From NCBI RefSeq assembly GCF_024170465.1, contig NZ_JALJYF010000001.1:372001-436000 (forward strand): a DNA stretch of 64,000 nucleotides. Reading direction: 5' to 3'. The stretch comes from Natronospira proteinivora (lineage in GTDB: Bacteria; Pseudomonadota; Gammaproteobacteria; Natronospirales; Natronospiraceae). The position numbers and the translations under genes are program-made. Of the stretch, positions 7,665-15,886 are shown in pieces. Position 1 is the first letter of the stretch; every line of letters starts with the position of its first letter. The notes beneath the pieces are model-generated. The model was given only the letters and a program-made list of their open reading frames with translations, had not been told where the DNA came from and did not search any database.

Positions 7665-8758
7665 GATAATTCACCCTCAATAGGGAATATGCCACTCACA
7701 CGAAATCCGCCCCAGGGCGATGTGCTGGTGGTGAGATGACCGCCAAGAGCCGTGCACCATTCCCGCATTTGCTGAATGCCAATGCCCGACCGTTTCTCTG
7801 TGTCCGATGGTTGGCAGCCATGACCATCGTCGTCAATCCTTAGAAGCAGACGACTCCTCGATGGCCCGGATTTCTCTATTCGGATTTCAAGGCTCACCTT
7901 CGAAGCGGCAGGTCTAGCATGACGCATGATGTTGGTAAGTGATTCCTGAACGATACGGTAGGCAATGGTTTTTGCGGGGTCCTGAAGTTGTTCCACATCG
8001 GGGTCAATCATTTCCTCGATGATTAGGCCGCTGTCACGGATGCCCAGGCGGCGTATGCAATCAGCTACGGCTTCAGCCAGGGTGAAGCTGTCGAGAAGGG
8101 GGAGCCGAGTTTGATTGATCAGTTGGTCAACTGTGTCATGAACCCTCTGTATTGCGTTATTGATGCGAGTGAATAGCTCTTCCAGTTCACGCTTTTGTTC
8201 AGGGATGTACTGTCGCGCTAGTTCGAGGTTAACGCCAATGCTGACCGCTTCCTGGGATAGGTCGTTATGGATTAATTGGGCCAGTCTGCGGCGATAGTCG
8301 TTTTCCCGTTTGAGCAGCTGGATACCATTGCGACGGTTCTGTTCAAGTAGCCGTCGCAGCTGTTCGTTGCTCTCCCGGCGTTCCGAGGGAGCTACAATTA
8401 CGGCTGTTGCAATGGCCGAGTCGCCGGTGCCAGTGGAGTAGAGGGTGATGAGTACCTCGAATTCCTGACCCTCTGCATTTCTTGCCCGCACGGGGCGTCG
8501 AGGGGCCATGGTCCGGTCCTGTGGGCTGCAGTTGAGGAAGTGGTGAGCCAGTTGACTGTGATGTCGAGCTACCGGGGCTGGCAGCAGACGATCCAGGGAG
8601 GTACCCAGCATTTCCCCGCGGGAATAGCCGAACATCCGTTCCGCGCCTCGGTTAAAGGCCACGATACGTTGATCGCTATTGATGGTCACGATGGCTTCAT
8701 GGGCAATTTCGACAATTTGCTCCAGATGACCAGGGTCTTGCTTATACGGGGTGATCAT
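7661..8758 (-). CDS. soluble PAS-domain histidine kinase (HisKA_3/NarX type)
   Basis: 365 residues, no transmembrane segments. A PAS domain spans about 10-125 (IVEIAHEAIVTINSDQ, FNRGAERMFGYS). Residues 130-170 form a coiled coil leading to the HisKA_3 phospho-acceptor H164 (RRRLAQLIHNDLSQ). The ATPase domain follows with the N-box (ESLTNIMRHA), G1 (DDDGHG) and G2 (GIGIQQM) motifs. It should autophosphorylate and pass phosphate to the adjacent regulator, whose start it overlaps by four bases. The sensed cue is unknown; proximity to a haem-globin transducer makes redox or oxygen plausible, but that is only inference. Confidence 0.9.
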   Translation of the reverse strand: MITPYKQDPGHLEQIVEIAHEAIVTINSDQRIVAFNRGAERMFGYSRGEMLGTSLDRLLPAPVARHHSQLAHHFLNCSPQDRTMAPRRPVRARNAEGQEFEVLITLYSTGTGDSAIATAVIVAPSERRESNEQLRRLLEQNRRNGIQLLKRENDYRRRLAQLIHNDLSQEAVSIGVNLELARQYIPEQKRELEELFTRINNAIQRVHDTVDQLINQTRLPLLDSFTLAEAVADCIRRLGIRDSGLIIEEMIDPDVEQLQDPAKTIAYRIVQESLTNIMRHARPAASKVSLEIRIEKSGPSRSRLLLRIDDDGHGCQPSDTEKRSGIGIQQMREWCTALGGHLTTSTSPWGGFRVSGIFPIEGELS

Positions 8759-8779
8759 TCAATCTTGCTTCCGTTGAAA

Positions 8780-8809
8780 AAACTCTGACACGCCGGCGTG
8801 TCAGAGTTT
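8780..8809. promoter_or_regulatory. perfect 30-bp palindrome upstream of the histidine kinase
   Basis: Positions 8780-8794 are the exact reverse complement of 8795-8809 with no spacer; the centre is CACGCCGGCGTG. It begins 22 bases upstream of the kinase start codon. A spacerless dyad in a 5' region looks like an operator for a dimeric regulator, possibly autoregulation by the NarL-type partner. It is not followed by a T tract on either strand, making a terminator less likely. Confidence 0.6.
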
Positions 8810-8981
8810 ACCCTTGGTGCAGGGTGATTCTGGAAGGTCTCCTCCTCGTGACCAGCTTCTTGCTTTAACCCGAGTGAATTGATGCAATTGTTAATAGTCG
8901 CAGGGGAGTCTGCCTGGCTGAATGGTGAAATTCACTATTGGTTAATAAAAAAGCCTACCTGCGTCGAGGGGGCGTATCATG

Positions 8982-9018
8982 ATAAGGGGCCCGGCCTGCC
9001 AAAGACCGAGCCCCTTAT
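8982..9018. terminator. hairpin at the 3' end of the beta-propeller lipoprotein gene
   Basis: A 13-bp inverted repeat (8982-8994 and 9006-9018, one C-A mismatch) with an 11-base loop, 20 bases past the stop of the leftward gene. There is no clean U tract on the minus strand, so termination is likely but not certain. Confidence 0.5.
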
Positions 9019-9037
9019 TGCCTTTCATCCCTTCTGC

Positions 9038-10936
9038 TTACAGGGTGTAGCGGAACAGTCTTGCCCGATCGCCGACAATGTAGGCGTATTGGCCGTCATC
9101 GGTTACGAATACATCGGACAAGGGGCCGAAGCGCAATCTTTCGGGGAGATCCCAGGCGGCCAGCTGACCCAGGTTTCCGCTGGGCAGATCCAGTGCCACC
9201 ACGCCGGAGGGGACGGAGCTTGTGCTTGAGGTCCGGATGTTGTCTCCGGTGCGGGGGTCCATGGCGCTTGGGCCGTCGTCGCCATTGGCCGGCTCCGCCA
9301 TGGCCATGATCCCGCCGGCACTCACCTTCAACACCAGGCGATCGTCGCGGTGGAAATAGTCCGTGATGTTTTCGGTTTCCACCTGGAAATGCTGTTCGCC
9401 GTTGTTCATGTCGTAGGCGGTGACGCCATCCTGTCCGATGACGATCAACGCCCCGTTATGTTCGGTCAGGCCAACGGTATCGCCCAGTCCCGTATCCGCC
9501 AGGTTGCGTTCCAGGATTTGTTCACCATCTCTGATCCTGAAGCCATAAAGCTCTTCGGGACCGGCGATGAAAACATGTTCCTTGTTGGCGTCATAGACGG
9601 GTTCAACCACCCATTTTGATTGTGATACCAGACCCGGGGTTTCCATTTCTGGACTGTTCCAGAGGACTTCACCCGTTTCGGGATTCAAAGCCGCGATGCC
9701 GCCGCCGTCATGATCACCGAAGAATTCCCCGGCACCCCAGACAATCAGTTGATCATCAATCTTCTGGAGTTCGCCAAAGAAGGTATCCACTTCAGGTGTT
9801 TCCCACCGGGTTTCCCCGGTGTCCATGTCATAGCTGCGGATCCGGTGGGGAAAGCCGGTGCTGACGAAACCGCCGTCTTCCCCATGGGCGCTGGCTGCCT
9901 GATACAGGGCGTTGTCGCTGAGCAAGGGGGCGGGTTGGGGGAGTGCTCTGGGATCGGTGTGGTCATCCATCCTCCAGCGCTCAGGCCCCTGCCACAAGTT
10001 CTCACCCTGATCCAGATCGAAGACTTCAATGGTTTCCCCGTCCACAACGACATGATTGGATGCGAGATGGAGTCCTTGGGTATTGTCACCGCTATGCTCA
10101 TTGAGCCAGCGGAGCTCTCCTTCAGGAGAGATTCGGGCCAGATGGTAGGCGTCGGCAACCTGGAGGCGGCTCAGGTCCTGCCCGGTGGATGCAACGAGAT
10201 AGTCGCCATTGTCCAGTGTTGCTACATCCAGGATTCCGGGGCCACCAAATTCACGGACTTGCCAATGTTGATTGCCGGTTTCAGCGTCCAGTTTGACCAG
10301 TCCCTGGAAGGTCTTGAAGATAATCGCATCTCCATCGTCCACTGACTCCACCAGGGATTGAGCGAACAGGTATTGGCGGGCCCGACGGTTTTCGGCCGAT
10401 TCCCCACTGCCTTCTCCACCCAGTACGGTGCTCAGGGCCTGACCGGCTGCTTCGGTGGCCCGGCGGATATGCTGCTCATATTGCTGCACACTGTAGTTGA
10501 ATTGATCCGTGTGCCATTGGGTATCACCGGAATCAATATCCACGGCGGTGACTTTCTCGGAATGGTGCTGATAGTTGAAAATCAGCAGTTTACCGGCCTC
10601 GGGCAACAGCACAACATTGCTGTTGCGAGCTTCCAGCGGGTAGTCGGGATTACCGGCGACCGGGTTGAAGGCTCTGCGCATCTGATCACTGAAGCTTTCC
10701 TCCAGTTCTCCGATGCCCCCGATCAATTCGCCATCACTGCCGTCCAGCAGGAATACATGCCGGGAGCCTGCCAACACTAGCCGTGAGCCGTCTGCGGTAG
10801 CGGCGGTTTCCGCACCCGCCCAGGCTTCGGATTCCCAGTCCGGGTCGACTTCCGATTCCAGGCTGGCGCAACCCTGGAGTGCCAGCACGGTGACTGCCGC
10901 GCTACTGACTAAAATGCCACTCAAACTTGTATTCAT
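9038..10936 (-). CDS. lipoprotein with PQQ-like beta-propeller repeats
   Basis: 632 residues from an ATG with a strong AAGGAGGA site four bases upstream; in-frame upstream sequence runs into the tRNA-Arg region and is non-coding. The signal peptide ends in lipobox LQGC (C23), so it should be a lipid-anchored envelope protein. The mature chain is built of repeated four-stranded blades with motifs such as LVLAGSRHVFLLDGSDGE, VKLDAETGNQHWQV, IRSYDMDTGETRWE and AALNPETGEVLWNS, typical of the PQQ/BamB-like propeller superfamily. It is longer than BamB (about 390 residues) and lacks its gene context, so BamB is not claimed. Function unknown; scaffolding or ligand binding is plausible. Confidence 0.75.
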   Translation of the reverse strand: MNTSLSGILVSSAAVTVLALQGCASLESEVDPDWESEAWAGAETAATADGSRLVLAGSRHVFLLDGSDGELIGGIGELEESFSDQMRRAFNPVAGNPDYPLEARNSNVVLLPEAGKLLIFNYQHHSEKVTAVDIDSGDTQWHTDQFNYSVQQYEQHIRRATEAAGQALSTVLGGEGSGESAENRRARQYLFAQSLVESVDDGDAIIFKTFQGLVKLDAETGNQHWQVREFGGPGILDVATLDNGDYLVASTGQDLSRLQVADAYHLARISPEGELRWLNEHSGDNTQGLHLASNHVVVDGETIEVFDLDQGENLWQGPERWRMDDHTDPRALPQPAPLLSDNALYQAASAHGEDGGFVSTGFPHRIRSYDMDTGETRWETPEVDTFFGELQKIDDQLIVWGAGEFFGDHDGGGIAALNPETGEVLWNSPEMETPGLVSQSKWVVEPVYDANKEHVFIAGPEELYGFRIRDGEQILERNLADTGLGDTVGLTEHNGALIVIGQDGVTAYDMNNGEQHFQVETENITDYFHRDDRLVLKVSAGGIMAMAEPANGDDGPSAMDPRTGDNIRTSSTSSVPSGVVALDLPSGNLGQLAAWDLPERLRFGPLSDVFVTDDGQYAYIVGDRARLFRYTL

Positions 10937-10980
10937 GGTGTCCTCCTTGAACGTATTGATACATATTCTGGGCAGTGTGA

Positions 10981-11016
10981 CGGTGGCCGAAGCCACCGGG
11001 GGAGTTAAACCCCCCG
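10981..11016 (-). other. two adjacent hairpins in the leader of the propeller lipoprotein gene
   Basis: CGGTGGC/GCCACCG with a CGAA loop (10981-10998) abuts CGGGGG/CCCCCG with an eight-base loop (10997-11016). They lie about 45-80 bases upstream of the start codon. They could shape the 5' leader or terminate transcripts reading in from the right; no U tract follows. Confidence 0.35.
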
Positions 11017-11079
11017 TGTGAGGGTCTCCATGACCGGGATGGGGTGGAGTCAGGGGGTGATGTGGCGGGGTAGAGGCGG

Positions 11080-11085
11080 TAGAAT
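11080..11085 (+). promoter_or_regulatory. -10 element of the tRNA-Arg promoter
   Basis: TAGAAT, 13 bases before the tRNA 5' end, identical in sequence and nearly in spacing to that of tRNA-Ala. No obvious -35. Confidence 0.4.
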
Positions 11086-11098
11086 GGCGTACTTTCCA

Positions 11099-11175
11099 GC
11101 CCCGGTAGCTCAGCAGGATAGAGCAGCCGCCTCCTAAGCGGCAGGTCGCAGGTTCGACTCCTGCCCGGGGCGCCA
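11099..11175 (+). tRNA. tRNA-Arg (anticodon CCT)
   Basis: 77-base cloverleaf: acceptor GCCCCGG/CCGGGGC, D arm GCTC/GAGC, anticodon stem GCCGC/GCGGC with loop CTCCTAA (anticodon CCT, reading AGG), T arm GCAGG-TTCGACT-CCTGC, G73, encoded CCA. All stems pair perfectly. Confidence 0.97.
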
Positions 11176-11556
11176 TCTTGCTTGGTTCCGAGTAGCCAGT
11201 GCTACGTTCTTCCCAAAACTCACTGGAAAGGGCAGTCGTCAAACCTGCGGGTTATTGGATGGTTGCAGGGCGCACTGCGCAGTGCCCTATGTGCCCAACT
11301 CCCCATTTCGGCGGGCATTTTCCCCTGACCACGGTTCCTTCCCGGCGTCAAATCATATACACTATGGCGCCGTTGCAAACCCACTTTGGAGCGGCACCCA
11401 GGATGCGGCGCAATACGCTTCCCGGCTACAAACCGGACGGGCTTTTTAAGCCTGAATCCTTGGCCCGTGCCTGCAACATCCCCACCCATTCTCGTGCCGA
11501 TAGCGCTGGCGCTATCCGGCAAGCCGTCCTTGTACGCGACTCAGTGACCGATACCG
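11176..11556 (+). other. 381-bp intergenic leader between tRNA-Arg and sucA
   Basis: No convincing gene. It holds an imperfect inverted repeat at 11267-11288 (around CACTGCGCAGTG) and a clean dyad at 11499-11516. A weak TATACA near 11356 has no matching -35. The sucA promoter must lie here. Confidence 0.5.
11499..11516. promoter_or_regulatory. inverted repeat upstream of sucA
   Basis: GATAGCGC and GCGCTATC separated by two bases form a perfect dyad 40 bases before the sucA ATG. It could be an operator or a leader hairpin; no known binding consensus is claimed. Confidence 0.4.
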
Positions 11557-14487
11557 ATGAGTGAAACTCTCGAGCAGAAGTACGCAACTTCTCACCTTTT
11601 CGGCGCCAATGCGCCGTTTATCCTGGATATTTACGAAAAGTTCCTGGAAGACCCGGATGCCGTGCCTGACGAGTGGCGCACCTATTTTCGGGGTTTTCTG
11701 GACGCCGCCGGCGGCCAGGGCCAGGGCGCGGACGTGCGCCACGGGCCCATTATTGAAGAGATGGCCGAGCGGGCCCGCGCACCGCGCGCCGCCGGGCCGG
11801 CGGCGGGAGATGGCTTCGATCCCCGACTGGCCGAGAAGCAGGCGGGTGTGGCCCGCATGATCCAGGCCTATCGTGGTCGGGGCCATCGCGTGGCCAATAT
11901 TGATCCCCTGGGGCTTCGGGAAAAGCCGGCCCTGGATGAGCTGCAGCCTGCCTTCCATGGTCTGTCGGATGCCGATATGGACATGGAATTCTCTACCATG
12001 GGGTTGTTCGCCAAGGATTTCATGAAGCTGCGCGACATCATCGCCCAGTTGGAACGCCTCTATACCGATGCCATCGGCTTTGAGTATATGCACGTCACCG
12101 ACCCGGAGGAGCGCCGCTGGTTGCAGGAGCGTTTCGAGCGGGGCCTGTCGGAAGCTTCCTTGAGTGATGAGGAAAAGAAGACCCTGTTGCGCCAGCTGAC
12201 CGGTGCCGAAGGGATTGAGCGTTATCTGCACAAGAAGTATGTGGGTCAGAAGCGCTTCTCACTGGAAGGTGGTGAATCCATGATCCCCATGCTGGAGGAT
12301 CTCATCCAGCAAGGTGGCAAGGAAGGCCTGGAAGAGGTTGTGGTGGGCATGGCTCACCGGGGCCGCATCAATGTCCTGATTAATGTTCTGGGAAAGAGTC
12401 CGGAAGAACTGTTCTCGGAATTCGAGGGCATTTATGACGATGACATGGAAGACCGTTCCGGGGATGTGAAATACCATATGGGCTTCTCCTCGGATCTGGA
12501 GACCCCCGGCGGCAATGTCCATGTGGCACTGGCCTTTAACCCCTCCCACCTGGAGTTCGTCAATCCGGTGGTGGAAGGCTCCGTGCGGGCGCGTCAGGAT
12601 CGGCGCGAGGACGAAGTGGGCAGTACTGTCATGCCCATCTTGATTCACGGTGATGCTTCCTTGGCCGGCCAGGGTATCGTCCAGGAAACCCTGCAGATGT
12701 CCCAGACCCGGGGTTTTTATACCGGTGGGACCTTCCACATCACGGTGAATAACCAGGTGGGCTTTACCACCAGTAATCCCGAGGATGCCCGGTCCACGCC
12801 GTATGCGACTGATGTAGCTAAGATGATCGAGGCGCCCATCCTGCATGTGAATGCCGATCACCCGGAAGCCGTGGTCTTTGCGACCCGCCTGGCCTTTGAA
12901 TACCGCCAGCGCTTCAACAAGGATGTGATGATCGATCTGGTCTGCTATCGCCGCCATGGGCACAACGAGGCGGATGAGCCGGCGGTGACCCAGCCCGATA
13001 TGTATTCGGTTATCCGTTCCCACCCCACCACCCGGGAAATCTATGCCGAGCATCTGGCGGATACTGGTGTGGTGGGTGAGGATGATGCCCAGAAAATGCT
13101 GGATGACTATCGTGACAAGCTGGATGCCGGCCAGATGGTGGCACCCAAAAGCCAGGGTATGATCGGGAACCAGTACACGGTGGACTGGAGCGAGTTCAAT
13201 CTCAATGAATGGGATGAACACGTGGAAACCACCATCGATGTAGACCGTGTCCAGGAGTTGGTGAAGGGGCTCACGGAGATTCCTGATTCCTTCAAGCTGC
13301 ACAGCCGGGTGCAGCGGATCATTGACGATCGCAAGAAGATGGGGAATGGTGATCTGCCCATGGACTGGGGCTTTGCAGAGAATATGGCCCATGCCAGCCT
13401 GCTCACCGAGGATTTCGGTGTTCGCATCGTTGGTCAGGACAGTGGCCGGGGAACTTTCTTCCATCGCCATGCCCGCCTTCTGGATCAGAAGGAAAATAAA
13501 CCCTATATCCCACTGCAGAACCTGAGCGAGGACCAGGCGCCTTGCTATGTCTATGATTCCCTGTTGTCTGAGCAGGGCGTGGTGGGCTTTGAATATGGTT
13601 ATTCCACCACCAATCCGGATACTCTGGTGATCTGGGAAGCCCAGTTTGGTGATTTCGCCAACGGCGCCCAGGTGATCATGGATCAGTTCATCAGCTCGGG
13701 TGAGGCCAAGTGGGGGCGTTACTGTGGGCTGGTCCTGTTCTTGCCCCATGGGTATGAAGGGCAGGGGCCGGAACATTCCTCGGCCCGCCTGGAGCGCTAT
13801 CTGCAGCTCTGTGGCCAGCACAATATGCAGGTTTGTGTGCCATCCACACCGGCACAAATGTTCCACATGCTGCGCCGTCAAATGGTGCGCAAGTATCGCA
13901 AGCCCTTGGTGGTGCTCACCCCCAAGAGCCTGCTGCGCCACAAGCTGTCCACCTCGCCCCTGAGCGATCTTTCGGAGGGCTGCTTCCACACGGTCATCCC
14001 GGAAGTGGACAAGCTGGATGACAAGAAGGTCAAGCGCATTGTCTTCTGCGCCGGCAAGGTTTATTACGATTTGCTGGAGGCCCGCCGCAAGGAAGACATC
14101 CAGGACGTGGCCCTGGTTCGGATTGAACAGCTTTATCCCTTCCCGCAGAAGTCTTATCGGGAAGCCATTAAGCAATACCCCAATGCCACGGAAGTGATTT
14201 GGTGCCAGGAAGAACCCAAGAACCAGGGGGCTTGGTACAACATCCGCCATCGCCTGCATGCGCCACTTACCGACAAGCACAGCTTGCGTTATGTGGGCCG
14301 GGCTACGGCGGCGTCCACCGCCGCCGGTTATTTCAAGCTGCATGTGAAACAGCAGAAGGAAGTAATCGAGTCGGCCCTGAACACCGGCGGCAAGGCGAGT
14401 GGTGGTCAAAGCAAAGCGGCCACGAAAAAAACCAGCAAGAAAAAGACCACTAAGAAAAAAGCATCTGGCAAGAAAACCAGCGCCTGA
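11557..14487 (+). CDS. sucA: 2-oxoglutarate dehydrogenase E1 component (thiamine-diphosphate dependent)
   Basis: 976 residues; decarboxylates 2-oxoglutarate and succinylates the E2 lipoyl group in the TCA cycle. The N-terminal E2-binding segment (FGANAPFILDIYEKFLEDPDAVPDEWRTYF) is followed by the E1 core with HRGRINVL, GDASLAGQGIVQE, and the thiamine-diphosphate/metal region NNQVGFTTS, and the transketolase-like C-terminal half. It is longer than E. coli SucA (933) because of a Gly/Ala/Arg-rich insert near residues 48-85 and a C-terminal tail of about 30 residues dominated by Lys, Thr and Ser. First gene of sucA-sucB-lpd; sucB follows after 52 bases. The ATG has no strong ribosome site. Confidence 0.97.
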   Translation: MSETLEQKYATSHLFGANAPFILDIYEKFLEDPDAVPDEWRTYFRGFLDAAGGQGQGADVRHGPIIEEMAERARAPRAAGPAAGDGFDPRLAEKQAGVARMIQAYRGRGHRVANIDPLGLREKPALDELQPAFHGLSDADMDMEFSTMGLFAKDFMKLRDIIAQLERLYTDAIGFEYMHVTDPEERRWLQERFERGLSEASLSDEEKKTLLRQLTGAEGIERYLHKKYVGQKRFSLEGGESMIPMLEDLIQQGGKEGLEEVVVGMAHRGRINVLINVLGKSPEELFSEFEGIYDDDMEDRSGDVKYHMGFSSDLETPGGNVHVALAFNPSHLEFVNPVVEGSVRARQDRREDEVGSTVMPILIHGDASLAGQGIVQETLQMSQTRGFYTGGTFHITVNNQVGFTTSNPEDARSTPYATDVAKMIEAPILHVNADHPEAVVFATRLAFEYRQRFNKDVMIDLVCYRRHGHNEADEPAVTQPDMYSVIRSHPTTREIYAEHLADTGVVGEDDAQKMLDDYRDKLDAGQMVAPKSQGMIGNQYTVDWSEFNLNEWDEHVETTIDVDRVQELVKGLTEIPDSFKLHSRVQRIIDDRKKMGNGDLPMDWGFAENMAHASLLTEDFGVRIVGQDSGRGTFFHRHARLLDQKENKPYIPLQNLSEDQAPCYVYDSLLSEQGVVGFEYGYSTTNPDTLVIWEAQFGDFANGAQVIMDQFISSGEAKWGRYCGLVLFLPHGYEGQGPEHSSARLERYLQLCGQHNMQVCVPSTPAQMFHMLRRQMVRKYRKPLVVLTPKSLLRHKLSTSPLSDLSEGCFHTVIPEVDKLDDKKVKRIVFCAGKVYYDLLEARRKEDIQDVALVRIEQLYPFPQKSYREAIKQYPNATEVIWCQEEPKNQGAWYNIRHRLHAPLTDKHSLRYVGRATAASTAAGYFKLHVKQQKEVIESALNTGGKASGGQSKAATKKTSKKKTTKKKASGKKTSA

Positions 14488-14539
14488 ATGGCGCGGTGAA
14501 CCGAATCAATAAATCATCCAAGAAATTCTCGGAGACAGC

Positions 14540-15793
14540 ATGAGCACTGAAGTCAAAGTACCGCAACTACCGGAATCCGTTTCCGACGCCACGTTGGTGG
14601 CCTGGCACAAGAGTGCCGGCGATGCCATTAAGCGTGATGAAAACCTGGCCGACCTGGAAACCGACAAGGTGGTGCTGGAAGTACCGGCACCCGCCGATGG
14701 GGTATTGAAAGAGATTAGGGTGGAAGAAGGCACCGTCACCAGCGGTGATGTGATTGCCATTGTCGAAGTGGGTGCCACGGCCGAGGCCTCCGGTGGCGAT
14801 GAGAAGGATGATGGTGGGGAAGAGAAGGCGGAAGCGAAAGCGGATGAAGGCAAGAAAGCCGAGAGCGATGACAAGTCCGCCGCCGACAAGCTGTCTCCCT
14901 CGGTCCGCCGCCTGGTGGAAGAGCATGATCTGGATCCTGCCGATATTGACGGGAGCGGCAAGGGTGGTCGCCTGACCAAGGCCGATGTGATGGCCTTTAT
15001 TGATGAGGGCGGTGCGGACAAGAAGAAAGAGGCCAGCAAGCCCGCCGATTCCGGTACCGCCAAGCCGGCTGCCCAGGGGGTTGTCAGCGGGTCCCGGGAA
15101 GATCGTCGGGTGCCCATGAGCCGGATGCGGGCCCGGATCGCCGAGCGCATGGTGGAATCCCAGTCCAATGCGGCCATGCTCACCTCCTTCAACGAAGTGG
15201 ATTTGACGGAAGTCATGGCGCTGCGCAAGCGCTACAAGGAAACCTTCGAGAAAGAGCACGGCGTGCGCCTGGGCTTCATGTCCTTCTTCGTGAAGGCGGC
15301 GGTGGAGGCCCTCAAGAAGCACCCCATTGTTAACGCCTCCGTGGAAGGCACGGATGTGATCTATCATGACTATTGGGATATCGGCATTGCCGTTTCCAGT
15401 GACAAGGGCCTGGTGGTGCCGGTGGTCCGTGATTGTGATCAGAAGGGCTTCGCCCAGATCGAGGGCGATATCGCCGACTACGCCCAAAAGGCCCGCAAGG
15501 GTGGTCTGGGTATGGATGACCTGACGGGTGGTACTTTCACCATCACCAATGGCGGTGTCTTCGGCTCCCTGATCTCCACGCCCATCATCAATCCGCCTCA
15601 AAGTGCCATTATGGGTATGCACAAGATTCAGGAGCGGCCCATGGTGGTGGATGGGGAGATTAAAGTGCGTAACATGATGTATCTGGCCCTGACCTATGAT
15701 CACCGCATTATCGACGGCAAGGATGCGGTCCAATTCCTGGTCTCCATCAAGGAGTCCCTGGAAGATCCGGCCCGTTTGATGCTTCAGGTCTAA
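14540..15793 (+). CDS. sucB: dihydrolipoyllysine-residue succinyltransferase, E2 of the 2-oxoglutarate dehydrogenase complex
   Basis: 417 residues in the standard E2 order: one lipoyl domain (1-77) with lipoylated K43 in ETDKVVLEV, an acidic/Ala/Lys-rich linker (80-120), a peripheral subunit-binding domain ([29 protein letters not shown], about 123-152, split here by description only), a second linker, and the catalytic acyltransferase core with active-site H388 and D392 ([11 protein letters not shown]). Forms the complex core linking SucA and Lpd. Ribosome site GGAG upstream of the ATG; a 12-bp hairpin lies after the stop. Confidence 0.97.
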   Translation: MSTEVKVPQLPESVSDATLVAWHKSAGDAIKRDENLADLETDKVVLEVPAPADGVLKEIRVEEGTVTSGDVIAIVEVGATAEASGGDEKDDGGEEKAEAKADEGKKAESDDKSAADKLSPSVRRLVEEHDLDPADIDGSGKGGRLTKADVMAFIDEGGADKKKEASKPADSGTAKPAAQGVVSGSREDRRVPMSRMRARIAERMVESQSNAAMLTSFNEVDLTEVMALRKRYKETFEKEHGVRLGFMSFFVKAAVEALKKHPIVNASVEGTDVIYHDYWDIGIAVSSDKGLVVPVVRDCDQKGFAQIEGDIADYAQKARKGGLGMDDLTGGTFTITNGGVFGSLISTPIINPPQSAIMGMHKIQERPMVVDGEIKVRNMMYLALTYDHRIIDGKDAVQFLVSIKESLEDPARLMLQV

Positions 15794-15801
15794 GCATGCT
15801 C

Positions 15802-15832
15802 ATGTGGCCGGGGTTTTTGGCCCCGGCCACAT
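15802..15832 (+). other. intercistronic hairpin between sucB and lpd
   Basis: Perfect 12-bp stem (15802-15813 with 15821-15832) and seven-base loop, nine bases after the sucB stop. No T tract follows, so it is more likely a processing or mRNA-stability element, or a partial attenuator, than a full terminator. Confidence 0.5.
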
Positions 15833-15886
15833 CGTTTGATTCCGAGATAGAATTTCTTTTTCCAGGTTCTTACCCAAGGGTGATTC

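Noticed and set aside
9038-10936. BamB assignment
   Set aside because: Length (632 against about 390 residues) and context (no der/hisS neighbourhood) do not fit.
12259-14409. 716-codon open frame antisense to sucA
   Set aside because: A shadow of GC-rich codon bias: no ribosome site, His/Gly-rich composition, no domain, and it lies wholly opposite a certain gene.
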